A program made the translations under genes and the position numbers. From contig JBOFYY010000159.1 of the NCBI GenBank assembly GCA_051654905.1, forward strand, positions 124,001 through 188,000: a stretch of 64,000 nucleotides of DNA. The letters run 5' to 3'. The notes beneath the pieces were generated by a model. The model was not told the DNA's origin and ran no database searches. It worked only from the letters and a program-made list of their open reading frames with translations. Each line of letters begins with the position of its first letter. The stretch's first letter is position 1. The DNA is from JBOFIQ01 sp051654905 (GTDB lineage Bacteria > Actinomycetota > Actinomycetes > Propionibacteriales > Propionibacteriaceae). Positions 23,975 through 32,199 of this stretch are shown here, one piece after another.

Positions 23975-25587
23975 GCGTGGCAAATGAGCTCAATTTGGCA
24001 GAGTTAGAAACCGAAAAAGCCGATGAGCGTGATCTGATCAGATTGATGAATGCTTGGCGTAAAGGTCGAGCTACAAAGTCTTTCTGGGCAGTTTTTACTG
24101 AGAGCTATGTAACTGTCTTTGCGCTGGTAATGGTTGGTGCAATGGTGGTGTCTGCGTTGATGCAGACTCAACAAAATGCGGCAGCTTGTACAGATGCTGG
24201 TTGTTTATCGGCTAGAGCGTTACTCCCGATGGGTGCTACGGCAGGAACCTTAGGAATAGCACTCTTTATCTCTCGGCTTTTTGGTCCGGTAGTGGCATCA
24301 GCAGCGGAGGGTTTTTGGCTGTTAGATGCGCCACTGGATCGACGTCGCATGCTCATTAAGCGATTCTGTGCCATTGTTGCGATAGCTACTTTAGGCGGAG
24401 CACTTATTGGAGCATTAGTGTCGACGCTGGTTGGTGCCTCAGCTACAAGTATTGTGGTTTGGGCGTTAGCTACAGCTTGTTCCTGTGCAGCGGTAGTTAC
24501 TTTTGCTGCTGCTGAACAAGGAGCTGAGCGTACTTTCTTAGTCAGAGCTGGACAGGGTCTGATGATGGTAGTGACGCTAATTTTGATGACGTTAGTAGTA
24601 GCGATTTCGGCTCAGTGGATATCGCTGGCAGTGAATGTAGAGCTATCTGTTCAGATTGGCTGGCTGGTTGCGGCGGCAGCAGCTGTTATTTTTGTGGCAT
24701 CTTTTGTCATTGCGATTTCTCGGCTCAGATTGATTCGTCGGGCACGGTTGCAGTCAGGTGGATCGTTAGTCTCAGGTATGCAGGGAGCAGCTTTTGCTCT
24801 TGATTTTGGGTTGATGCGAGACATTTTAGTTGAGCGAGAAATGATCACTAAAGGACATGTTTCGCCTACTCGAGGTCGTGGTAGCGGTCCAGCAGCAATT
24901 ACTTGGCGTGATGTGCAGCGACTTTTTAGATCCCCAATACCAGTGTTGTTGGTGCTGGCATCTGTAGTGGTTCCGTATGCGATTTCAGCGTTGGGGTTCG
25001 CTCGTATGAATCCTTTCCTATCTGGTTCAATACTGTGTTTTTTGTTGATTCCGTTATTGGGATCATTGCGAGTGCTATCTCGGACTCCAGGATTACTTCG
25101 CATGATGCCGTTTTCGACGTCGCAAGTGCGGATGGCAGCAGTTACCGTACCTGCGATCATTTCTGTGGTTTGGCTATTGTTGTCGATTCCAGCTTTCGTG
25201 GGAGTAGCTGCTAATGGTTCAAAAACCGAAATTTCTGATGCGGTAACAGCAGCTTTTTGTACAGCTTTTGCGGGGCTGCTAGGTGCGGTTCGGTGGACGG
25301 TAGCAAAGAGTGCTAACTATCAGGCTCCCACTATGGCTACGACGATGGGTGCGGTGCCGCCGTCAATGATCTTTAGCTTATTTAAGGGTTTTGACATGGT
25401 TGCGTTGGTGACTTTCCCGCTCGTCTTAGGGTGGCCTTCCTTGATAGGTGTGGTACTAGGTGTGATTGCCTTTTGTACGTTGATTGGTGGAGCGAATATG
25501 GAAGAACTCCAAGCGCAAAGCCAGCGACAAAAAGAATTAGCAGTCCAAGCCAAGGTCGAAGCAGCAGCAAAACAGCGGAAAAAGTAG
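23971..25587 (+). CDS. ABC transporter permease (DUF6297-like)
   Basis: 538 aa, roughly 12 hydrophobic helices in two halves separated by a basic cytoplasmic stretch near residue 260-300 (GHVSPTRGRGSGPAAITWRD). The C-terminus is charged and probably coiled (QSQRQKELAVQAKVEAAAKQ). It overlaps the ATP-binding gene by 4 nt. The layout resembles the large actinobacterial permeases listed as DUF6297, partnered with one ATPase; this assignment is from memory of the pattern. Substrate unknown. Confidence 0.78.
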   Translation: MSVANELNLAELETEKADERDLIRLMNAWRKGRATKSFWAVFTESYVTVFALVMVGAMVVSALMQTQQNAAACTDAGCLSARALLPMGATAGTLGIALFISRLFGPVVASAAEGFWLLDAPLDRRRMLIKRFCAIVAIATLGGALIGALVSTLVGASATSIVVWALATACSCAAVVTFAAAEQGAERTFLVRAGQGLMMVVTLILMTLVVAISAQWISLAVNVELSVQIGWLVAAAAAVIFVASFVIAISRLRLIRRARLQSGGSLVSGMQGAAFALDFGLMRDILVEREMITKGHVSPTRGRGSGPAAITWRDVQRLFRSPIPVLLVLASVVVPYAISALGFARMNPFLSGSILCFLLIPLLGSLRVLSRTPGLLRMMPFSTSQVRMAAVTVPAIISVVWLLLSIPAFVGVAANGSKTEISDAVTAAFCTAFAGLLGAVRWTVAKSANYQAPTMATTMGAVPPSMIFSLFKGFDMVALVTFPLVLGWPSLIGVVLGVIAFCTLIGGANMEELQAQSQRQKELAVQAKVEAAAKQRKK

Positions 25588-25623
25588 CTTCCAATATGTT
25601 TCAACATGAAGGTGGGAGTTAAG

Positions 25624-25656
25624 AGTTCGGTTTCGCCTTAAAGGCAAGACCGAACT
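25624..25656. terminator. Hairpin between the ABC genes and the reductase gene
   Basis: AGTTCGGTTTCGCCTT pairs with AAGGCAAGACCGAACT over 16 bp with two non-canonical positions and a 1-nt gap between the arms, so the top pairs must open to form a loop. No T-run follows. It may end the ABC transcript or belong to the leader of the downstream operon. Confidence 0.5.
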
Positions 25657-25722
25657 AAGATTGATCCGACTCGTGAAGCCGCTCACAAGCGTGGCGTGAG
25701 TCAGTCAAAGGAGAGACCGCAG

Positions 25723-27027
25723 ATGGTGAATAACCCCGATCAGAGAACCGCTGGCACCGCTAGCGATAGTTCTCTTGAGGCTGACGTCATCGTTGTAGGA
25801 GCCGGCCCCGGTGGCTCGTCTACTGCCGCGCACCTTGCTCGAATGGGCGTCGACGTTATTCTGCTGGAAAAAGCAGTATTTCCACGCGATAAAGTCTGTG
25901 GTGATGGTCTTACTCCCAGAGGCACTAAAGCGCTGACGAAGCTGGGTATTGATACCTCAGAAGAAGCAGGTTGGATCCATAACACAGGACTACGTGTTCA
26001 TGGCGGCCCGATTCCTTCCTTCGCTATGGAATGGCCAGAACTGAAGGATTGGCCTAACTATGGGTTAGCTTGTCCTCGTATGAGACTTGATGAGATGTTG
26101 GCTCGACATGCTCAAAAATTGGGTGCGACGCTGTTTGAAGACTGTGCAGTAACAGATCCAATTTTGTCTGCTGATGATCGAATTGTCGGAGTTCGATCTA
26201 AAGATGGTCGTGAATTCCGGGCACCAGTCGTCGTAGCTGCTGATGGGAACTCCTCGCGGCTAGCGGTGAAGATGGGTGTCCAAAAGCGTGATGATCGTCC
26301 GATGGGTGTAGCGGTACGCGGCTACTACACTTCCCCTAAAACTAACTCCCCGGAGATGGAATCTTGGGTTGAGATGTGGGATGGGAAACCTCATCAATCA
26401 GATTTGCTTCCCGGTTATGGATGGTTATTTCCGCTAGGAGATGGCACCGTAAACGTCGGTTTGGGAATGCTAAATACCTCTAAATGGTTTGGGCAGACCG
26501 ATTACAAAGATTTGATGCATCGCTGGCTTGCTAATAACACTCCACCTGAGTGGGGTTTGAATGACGATAACCTAGTTGGCGAAATCCGTAGTGCTGCTTT
26601 GCCTATGGCATTTAACCGACAGCCACACTATGGGCGAGGACTGCTATTAGTTGGCGATGCTGGCGGCATGGTTAATCCCTTTAATGGCGAGGGGATTCCT
26701 TATGCGATGGAAGCTGGCGAAATGGCGGCATTAGCGATTGCTGATGCGCGGGCGCGAGGTTTTGGTTCGCGTTCAGCTGAGCGGGCGTTAAGCGCTTATG
26801 CTAGCCGTCTGAAGTCTGAATGGGGCGGTTACTACCGTCTCGGCATTATTTTTGCGCACCTTATTGGGGACCCGCGGGTGATGAAAATCTGCACCAAGTA
26901 TGGTTTACCAAGAAAAAATCTCATGAAGTTTGTCCATAAGTTACTTGCTCACCTCACGGATGAGACTGATGGTGACGCCATGGACCACATTATTAACACC
27001 TTGATCAAGATGGCGCCGTCAGCATGA
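25723..27027 (+). CDS. Geranylgeranyl reductase-family flavoprotein, probable menaquinone reductase MenJ
   Basis: 434 aa from ATG 25723, chosen for the Shine-Dalgarno AAAGGAGA 8 nt upstream; the frame continues to GTG 25696. FAD-binding Rossmann GAGPGGSSTAAHLA (~residue 28), the family Cys motif DKVCGDGLTPRG and the second FAD motif VGDAGGMVNPFNGEGI. Mycobacterial MenJ saturates one double bond of the menaquinone tail. The gene lies 31 bp before nuoA in several actinobacteria and here, which fits a role in tailoring the quinone used by complex I. Confidence 0.85.
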   Translation: MVNNPDQRTAGTASDSSLEADVIVVGAGPGGSSTAAHLARMGVDVILLEKAVFPRDKVCGDGLTPRGTKALTKLGIDTSEEAGWIHNTGLRVHGGPIPSFAMEWPELKDWPNYGLACPRMRLDEMLARHAQKLGATLFEDCAVTDPILSADDRIVGVRSKDGREFRAPVVVAADGNSSRLAVKMGVQKRDDRPMGVAVRGYYTSPKTNSPEMESWVEMWDGKPHQSDLLPGYGWLFPLGDGTVNVGLGMLNTSKWFGQTDYKDLMHRWLANNTPPEWGLNDDNLVGEIRSAALPMAFNRQPHYGRGLLLVGDAGGMVNPFNGEGIPYAMEAGEMAALAIADARARGFGSRSAERALSAYASRLKSEWGGYYRLGIIFAHLIGDPRVMKICTKYGLPRKNLMKFVHKLLAHLTDETDGDAMDHIINTLIKMAPSA

Positions 27028-27058
27028 GCGGCGCTTTTATCCGGGAGGGGAGGGTTTC

Positions 27059-27418
27059 ATGATCGACTATTTACCGATTGTGTTCCTCGTCGGCTTTGCC
27101 ACGATCTTCGTGGTGGCTGCTATTGGTATGAGCCTTGTTATTGGCCCACGCCGTTACAACCGCACGAAGTATGACCGCTATGAATGTGGCATTGAGCCCA
27201 CTCCGATGCCGGAGGGCGGTGGCCGGTTCCCAGTTAAGTACTACGTTATTGCCATGTTGTTCATTGTCTTCGACATCGAAACAGTGTTCATGTACCCGTG
27301 GGCAGTGCGTTTCAAAGAGCTGGGCGCATTTGCGCTGATTGAAATGATCCTATTCGTACTCACCTGCTTTGTCGCCTACGTCTACGTGTGGCGTCGCGGC
27401 GGCCTGGACTGGGACTGA
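27059..27418 (+). CDS. nuoA: NADH-quinone oxidoreductase subunit A
   Basis: 119 aa, three membrane helices. The conserved loop between helices 1 and 2 reads KYDRYECGIEP, with its Cys that closes the quinone-site region. FDIETVFMYPWAV is the family helix-2 signature. Strong GGGAGGGGAGGG ribosome site before ATG 27059. First gene of the 14-gene nuo operon. Confidence 0.96.
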   Translation: MIDYLPIVFLVGFATIFVVAAIGMSLVIGPRRYNRTKYDRYECGIEPTPMPEGGGRFPVKYYVIAMLFIVFDIETVFMYPWAVRFKELGAFALIEMILFVLTCFVAYVYVWRRGGLDWD

Positions 27419-27433
27419 GGAAGGAATCCATTC

Positions 27434-28045
27434 ATGGGTATCGAAGAGAGTTTGCCCCCAGGCATATTACTGACCAGCATGGAAGCAATTGTCGGTTGGA
27501 CGCGGCATTGGTCGCTATGGCCGTTGACGATGGGCTTGGCATGCTGCGCTATTGAGATGATGGACTACGGCTGTGACCGTTCTGACGCCGACCGCTGGGG
27601 ACAGGCGATTTTCCGCGCCTCACCTCGTCAGGCAGATGTCATGATTGTTTCAGGTCGTGTCTGCCAGAAAATGGCTCCGGTCGTGCGTCGGGTATATGAC
27701 CAGATGCCTAATCCCAAGTGGGTTATTTCTATGGGTGCGTGCGCCAGTTCTGGTGGCATGTTCAATAACTACGCAGTTATTCAAGGCTGTGACCATATCG
27801 TTCCAGTTGATGTTTATCTGCCAGGCTGCCCACCACGCCCGGAAATGCTCATCGATGCAATGTTCAAGCTGAAATTGGGTATGGACTGGAAGAAGTCAGT
27901 CATGGATGGGGAGAAGATTAAGTTCCCCACTAACTCGATTAAGGGTTGGCCGCTAGGTGCTCATGCGCAAGAAGTATGGGACGAAGAGGAGAAGCAGGCG
28001 CTGGTTGCTCCTGCTACTCATGAGATGAAAGGTCTCATGCGATGA
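27434..28045 (+). CDS. nuoB: NADH-quinone oxidoreductase subunit B
   Basis: 203 aa. It carries cluster N2, the last iron-sulfur centre before quinone. The four ligands are seen in GLACCAIEM (tandem Cys), MGACASSGGMF and LPGCPPRPEM. 15 bp after nuoA with a Shine-Dalgarno GAGGAAGG. A shorter paralogue with the same four Cys lies at 50510-50881. Confidence 0.97.
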   Translation: MGIEESLPPGILLTSMEAIVGWTRHWSLWPLTMGLACCAIEMMDYGCDRSDADRWGQAIFRASPRQADVMIVSGRVCQKMAPVVRRVYDQMPNPKWVISMGACASSGGMFNNYAVIQGCDHIVPVDVYLPGCPPRPEMLIDAMFKLKLGMDWKKSVMDGEKIKFPTNSIKGWPLGAHAQEVWDEEEKQALVAPATHEMKGLMR

Positions 28046-28791
28046 CTGACGCCCCAAAGTCCACTACGGGCGATAAAGCAGCAACAGAGCAGAGCGTGGT
28101 TGTTCCAGAAGAACAACACAACGAACTTGCTACAGCCGCCCCAGCGCAGAACTTAGTTATGGCTCAGCGCTCCGGTATGTGGAGTTCTGGCACCGGTGAT
28201 ACTTCTGGATATTCTGGAATGGATCGCACGGTTGAAATGCCGGGTCTAGCCCAAGCTCCTTTTGGAGGTTGGTTCGATGAGGTATATAACCGGCTACATG
28301 AGTTGGTTCCAGGCCTGAAAGTGACGCACGTTTTTGTAGATCGTGGCGAGTTCACCATGTTTGTAGCACGCGAGAATCTCGCTGAGGTGGTTAAAGAACT
28401 CCGTGATGATGCTCACTTGCGGTTCGAGGTTTGTTCGTCAGTATCGGGCGTCCATTACCCGACTATGACTGGTGCTGAATTGCATGCGGTTTATCACTTG
28501 CTATCAATCACCCATAACCGTCGTATCCGTCTTGAGGTGACTTGTCCAGAGGGAGATCCCCATATTCCTTCGGTAGTAGCCACTTATCCGATGGCTGACT
28601 TCCATGAGCGGGAAACTTGGGATTTCTTCGGAATTATTTTCGACGGTCACCCGAACCTTACCCGGATCTTGATGCCCGATGACTGGGTTGGGCACCCCCA
28701 GCGTAAGGATTACCCGCTTGGTGGGGTCCCGATTGAGTATAAGGGTGCGGTTGTCCCGCCCCCGGATCAGCGCAGGAGCTACAACGCATGA
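28042..28791 (+). CDS. nuoC: NADH-quinone oxidoreductase subunit C
   Basis: 249 aa. The first ~60 residues are an Ala/Glu/Gln-rich extension, usual in actinobacteria. The 30-kDa subunit signature ERETWDFFGIIFDGHPNLTR and DDWVGHPQRKDYPLGG lie in the last third. ATG overlaps the nuoB stop by 4 nt. Confidence 0.96.
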   Translation: MTDAPKSTTGDKAATEQSVVVPEEQHNELATAAPAQNLVMAQRSGMWSSGTGDTSGYSGMDRTVEMPGLAQAPFGGWFDEVYNRLHELVPGLKVTHVFVDRGEFTMFVARENLAEVVKELRDDAHLRFEVCSSVSGVHYPTMTGAELHAVYHLLSITHNRRIRLEVTCPEGDPHIPSVVATYPMADFHERETWDFFGIIFDGHPNLTRILMPDDWVGHPQRKDYPLGGVPIEYKGAVVPPPDQRRSYNA

Positions 28792-30137
28792 GCACTATGC
28801 ACCCATCCGAAGATATTTACGCTGGTCCGCTGGACCCGCAAGATCTTCCTGCGTACTACCCAAATGGTGGTGACTGGGACGAACTTGTACGCGCTCAGCA
28901 AGAGCGTAGTGACGAAATCATGGTCGTCAATTTTGGTCCGCACCACCCAGCAACTCACGGTGTGCTGCGCCTAATTCTGGAGCTAGACGGCGAAACAGTA
29001 GTATCACTGCGACCGGGTTTAGGCTTCTTGCATACCGGTATTGAAAAGAATATGGAGTTCAAAACTTGGACTCAAGGCGTCGCATATGCCACTCGTATGG
29101 ATTACTGCGCCCCGCTATTTAACGAAGCAGTTTACTGTCTTGCTGTTGAACGGCTACTAGGGATCGAGCATGAGGTTCCGCAGCGTGCCCAAGATATTCG
29201 GGTATTGATGTTGGAGCTGAACCGTATTGCTTCGCACCTTATCGCTATCGGTACTGGTGGTTTGGAGCTTGGTGCCTTCACCCCGGCGACGATCGGTTTC
29301 CGTGAGCGCGATGTCATTTTGGACTTCTTCGAAGCAACAACTGGTTTGCGTATGAACCATGAGTACATTCGCCCGGGCGGCGTATCGGCAGATCTGATGC
29401 CAGATGCTATCGCTCAGCTGCGTGAACTCATTAAATGGATGGAAAAGAACCTTCCTGATTACGCTCGGTTGTCAAACGAAAACCCAATTTTCAAGAGTCG
29501 TTTGCAAAATGTTGCGGTAATGGATCTTCCTACCTGTATGGCTTTGGGCGTCAGTGGTCCACCGCTACGAGCTACTGGCTTCAGCTGGGATCTACGTAAG
29601 TCGCAACCATACTTTGGTTACGATACTTACGATTTCGATGTTTGTACTTGGAATACCAATGATGCGTATGGACGTTTCCGAATTCGTATCAATGAAATGT
29701 TTGAGTCTCTCAAGATCGTGAAGCAGGCTACTGATCGTCTAGAAAAGAGCCAAGGCGAGCCAGTAATGGTGGAGAATGCCAAGGTTGGTTGGCCGGCCAA
29801 GCTGACGGTAGGACCTGACGGTCAAGGTAACTCTAATGAGCATGTGAAGCACATCATGGGCGAGTCCATGGAAGCACTCATTCACCACTTCAAGCTGGTT
29901 TCGGAAGGCTTCAAGGTTCCAGCTGGCCAAGTTTATGCGGCGATCGAATCACCTAAGGGTGAGATTGGCTGTCATGCGGTATCTACTGGCGGTAACCGTC
30001 CGTACCGAGTTCACTTCCGTGATCCTGGGTTTAACCACATGCAGTCTCTGCCGGCTCTCACCGAGGGTGGCATGATCTCAGACATCGTCGTTGCCGTAGC
30101 CAGTATGGACGGCGTTTTGGGAGGTATCGACCGATGA
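28788..30137 (+). CDS. nuoD: NADH-quinone oxidoreductase subunit D
   Basis: 449 aa, 49-kDa subunit forming the quinone pocket with NuoB. Signature NFGPHHPATHGVLRL near residue 46, HTGIEKNMEFKTW, and DPGFNHMQSLP near the end. The nickel-binding Cys pairs of related hydrogenases are absent, as expected. Overlaps nuoC by 4 nt. Confidence 0.97.
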   Translation: MSTMHPSEDIYAGPLDPQDLPAYYPNGGDWDELVRAQQERSDEIMVVNFGPHHPATHGVLRLILELDGETVVSLRPGLGFLHTGIEKNMEFKTWTQGVAYATRMDYCAPLFNEAVYCLAVERLLGIEHEVPQRAQDIRVLMLELNRIASHLIAIGTGGLELGAFTPATIGFRERDVILDFFEATTGLRMNHEYIRPGGVSADLMPDAIAQLRELIKWMEKNLPDYARLSNENPIFKSRLQNVAVMDLPTCMALGVSGPPLRATGFSWDLRKSQPYFGYDTYDFDVCTWNTNDAYGRFRIRINEMFESLKIVKQATDRLEKSQGEPVMVENAKVGWPAKLTVGPDGQGNSNEHVKHIMGESMEALIHHFKLVSEGFKVPAGQVYAAIESPKGEIGCHAVSTGGNRPYRVHFRDPGFNHMQSLPALTEGGMISDIVVAVASMDGVLGGIDR

Positions 30138-30880
30138 GTGGTCACGAATTTACAACGCATTTCGTAGAAAGCGGCGACGTCGATCACAGCGACAACTCAT
30201 CGTCGCTCACGATACAGAATGTGGAAGAGATGCGTTCCATAATGGCGCGCTACCCGCAGCCACGTTCTGCCATCATGCCGATGTTGCACTATGTACAGTC
30301 AGTTGACGGCCGTATTAGCCCTAAAGGGGTGTCAATAGTTGCTGAGCTTATTGGCATTACCGAGGCACAGGTTAATGGGGTAGCAACTTTCTACACCATG
30401 TACAAACGTAAGCCTGCTGGTAAGCAGCATGTGGGTGTGTGTGTCACATCTTTGTGCGCCATCATGGGCGGTGACTACATTATGGAAGCCTGCGAAAGCC
30501 ACTTGGGAATTAAAGCTGGCCAGACAACTCCTGACGGTGCTATCTCACTGGAAGCAGTGGAATGTAATGCTGCTTGTGACTTTGCTCCCGTAATGATGGT
30601 CAACTGGGAATTCATGGACAATATGACCCCAGAAACTGCGCTAGAACTGGTGGATAAGCTTCGTAACGATGAAGAAGTTCACTCCACTCGCGGCGCCAAG
30701 ATCACTAGCTGGAAAGAAGCCGAACGAGTGCTTGCTGGCTTCCCCGACGGTCGCGCTGATGAAGGTCCTTCAGCTGGACATGCCTCGTTGGTAGGTCGCG
30801 AGATCGCTAAGGAGAAGGGGTGGAGCGCACCGGACCCAGCATCGCTTCCTGCTCCGACCATGACGGAGGAGCAAAAGTGA
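30134..30880 (+). CDS. nuoE: NADH-quinone oxidoreductase subunit E
   Basis: 248 aa, thioredoxin-fold [2Fe-2S] subunit (cluster N1a). Ligands in CVTSLCAIMGG and ECNAACDFAPVMMV. The C-terminal ~80 residues (SAGHASLVGREIAKEKGW and after) extend past the core, as in many actinobacterial NuoE. Overlaps nuoD by 4 nt. Confidence 0.96.
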   Translation: MSGHEFTTHFVESGDVDHSDNSSSLTIQNVEEMRSIMARYPQPRSAIMPMLHYVQSVDGRISPKGVSIVAELIGITEAQVNGVATFYTMYKRKPAGKQHVGVCVTSLCAIMGGDYIMEACESHLGIKAGQTTPDGAISLEAVECNAACDFAPVMMVNWEFMDNMTPETALELVDKLRNDEEVHSTRGAKITSWKEAERVLAGFPDGRADEGPSAGHASLVGREIAKEKGWSAPDPASLPAPTMTEEQK

Positions 30881-32199
30881 CTGACTTATTAACTCCGGTT
30901 CTTACCGCCCATTGGGGTGAAGAACGCTCTTGGAAGCTGGATCAGTACCAAGCTAAAGGTGGGTATCGCGCGATGCGTAAAGCATTTGCGATGCAGCCTG
31001 ATGATGTTATTGCTGAAGTACGTGATGCGAATCTGCGTGGTCGTGGTGGTGCTGGCTTCGCTGCGGGTGTTAAATGGGGCTTCTTGCCTAAGGACAACCC
31101 CAAACCGCGCTACCTAGTTATCAATGCTGACGAATCTGAGCCGGGTACCTGTAAAGATATTCCGCTAATGATGGCTACTCCGCATATGTTGCTAGAAGGC
31201 ATCATTATTGCGTGCTATTCCTTCAATGCCCATCACGCTTTTATTTACTGCCGTGGTGAAGTACTGCATGTCATTCGTCGCCTACAGCAAGCGGTAGAAG
31301 AAGCCTATGCTGCAGGTTACTTAGGTAAGAACATTCTTGGTACTGGATTTGATCTAGAAGTAACTGTTCATGCTGGTGCTGGCGCCTATATTTGTGGTGA
31401 AGAAACTGCTTTGCTTAGCGCGTTAGAAGGCACCCGCGGACAGCCACGACTTAAGCCACCGTTCCCTGCTGTTGCTGGTTTGTATGCTTGCCCAACCATC
31501 GTCAATAATGTAGAGACAATTGCTTCAGTGCCGTCGATCCTTAACGACGGTAAGCAGTGGTTCGCTTCTATGGGTACCGAAAAGTCCAAAGGTTTTACTT
31601 TGTACTCGGTATCAGGTCACGTCAATAAACCGGGACAGTTTGAAGCTCCTATGGGTATTACCATGCGGGAGTTACTAGAACTTGCTGGTGGAATCCGCCA
31701 TGGTCACAAACTTAAGTTCTTCTGCCCAGGTGGCGCATCAGCACCCATCCTGACCGCTGATGATATTGATGTTGCTATGGACTATGAAGGTTTGGCAGCT
31801 AAGGGCACCATGCTCGGTTCCAAAGCTATTCAGGTTTTCGACGAAACCACTTCGGCAGTTCGCGCCGCTTTGCGTTACATGGAGTTCTTCAAACACGAAT
31901 CCTGTGGTAAGTGCTCACCCTGTCGAGAAGGTTCTTGGTGGACCACGCAAATTATGCAGCGTATCGAGGCTGGTGAAGGCGAGAGTGGTGATGTTGATAA
32001 GCTCATCGATATCACCAGCAATGTTGCTGGGCGCAGCTTCTGTTTGCTGGGTGACTCGTTCTGCATGATGCTCAATGGTTATATAAAACATTTCCGTGAA
32101 GAATTCGAGGCTGGTTGCAATGGCACTCCAGCTTGGGAACTATTCCCTTATGAGAAGTCAGCGATCTTCCCTGTTAAGTCCGAAGGAGTTCACTCATGA
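30877..32199 (+). CDS. nuoF: NADH-quinone oxidoreductase subunit F
   Basis: 440 aa from GTG 30877 (Shine-Dalgarno GGAGGAGC at 4-5 nt), overlapping the nuoE stop. NADH-binding GRGGAGFAAGVKWGF (~residue 55), FMN loop GAGAYICGEETALL and the N3 cluster ligands ESCGKCSPCREG plus a Cys in RSFCLLGD. It oxidises NADH and passes electrons into the complex. Confidence 0.97.
   Translation: MTDLLTPVLTAHWGEERSWKLDQYQAKGGYRAMRKAFAMQPDDVIAEVRDANLRGRGGAGFAAGVKWGFLPKDNPKPRYLVINADESEPGTCKDIPLMMATPHMLLEGIIIACYSFNAHHAFIYCRGEVLHVIRRLQQAVEEAYAAGYLGKNILGTGFDLEVTVHAGAGAYICGEETALLSALEGTRGQPRLKPPFPAVAGLYACPTIVNNVETIASVPSILNDGKQWFASMGTEKSKGFTLYSVSGHVNKPGQFEAPMGITMRELLELAGGIRHGHKLKFFCPGGASAPILTADDIDVAMDYEGLAAKGTMLGSKAIQVFDETTSAVRAALRYMEFFKHESCGKCSPCREGSWWTTQIMQRIEAGEGESGDVDKLIDITSNVAGRSFCLLGDSFCMMLNGYIKHFREEFEAGCNGTPAWELFPYEKSAIFPVKSEGVHS

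Noticed and set aside
24651..25160. 169-codon minus-strand frame inside the ABC permease gene
   Set aside because: Antisense to a clear membrane protein and shows no domain of its own.
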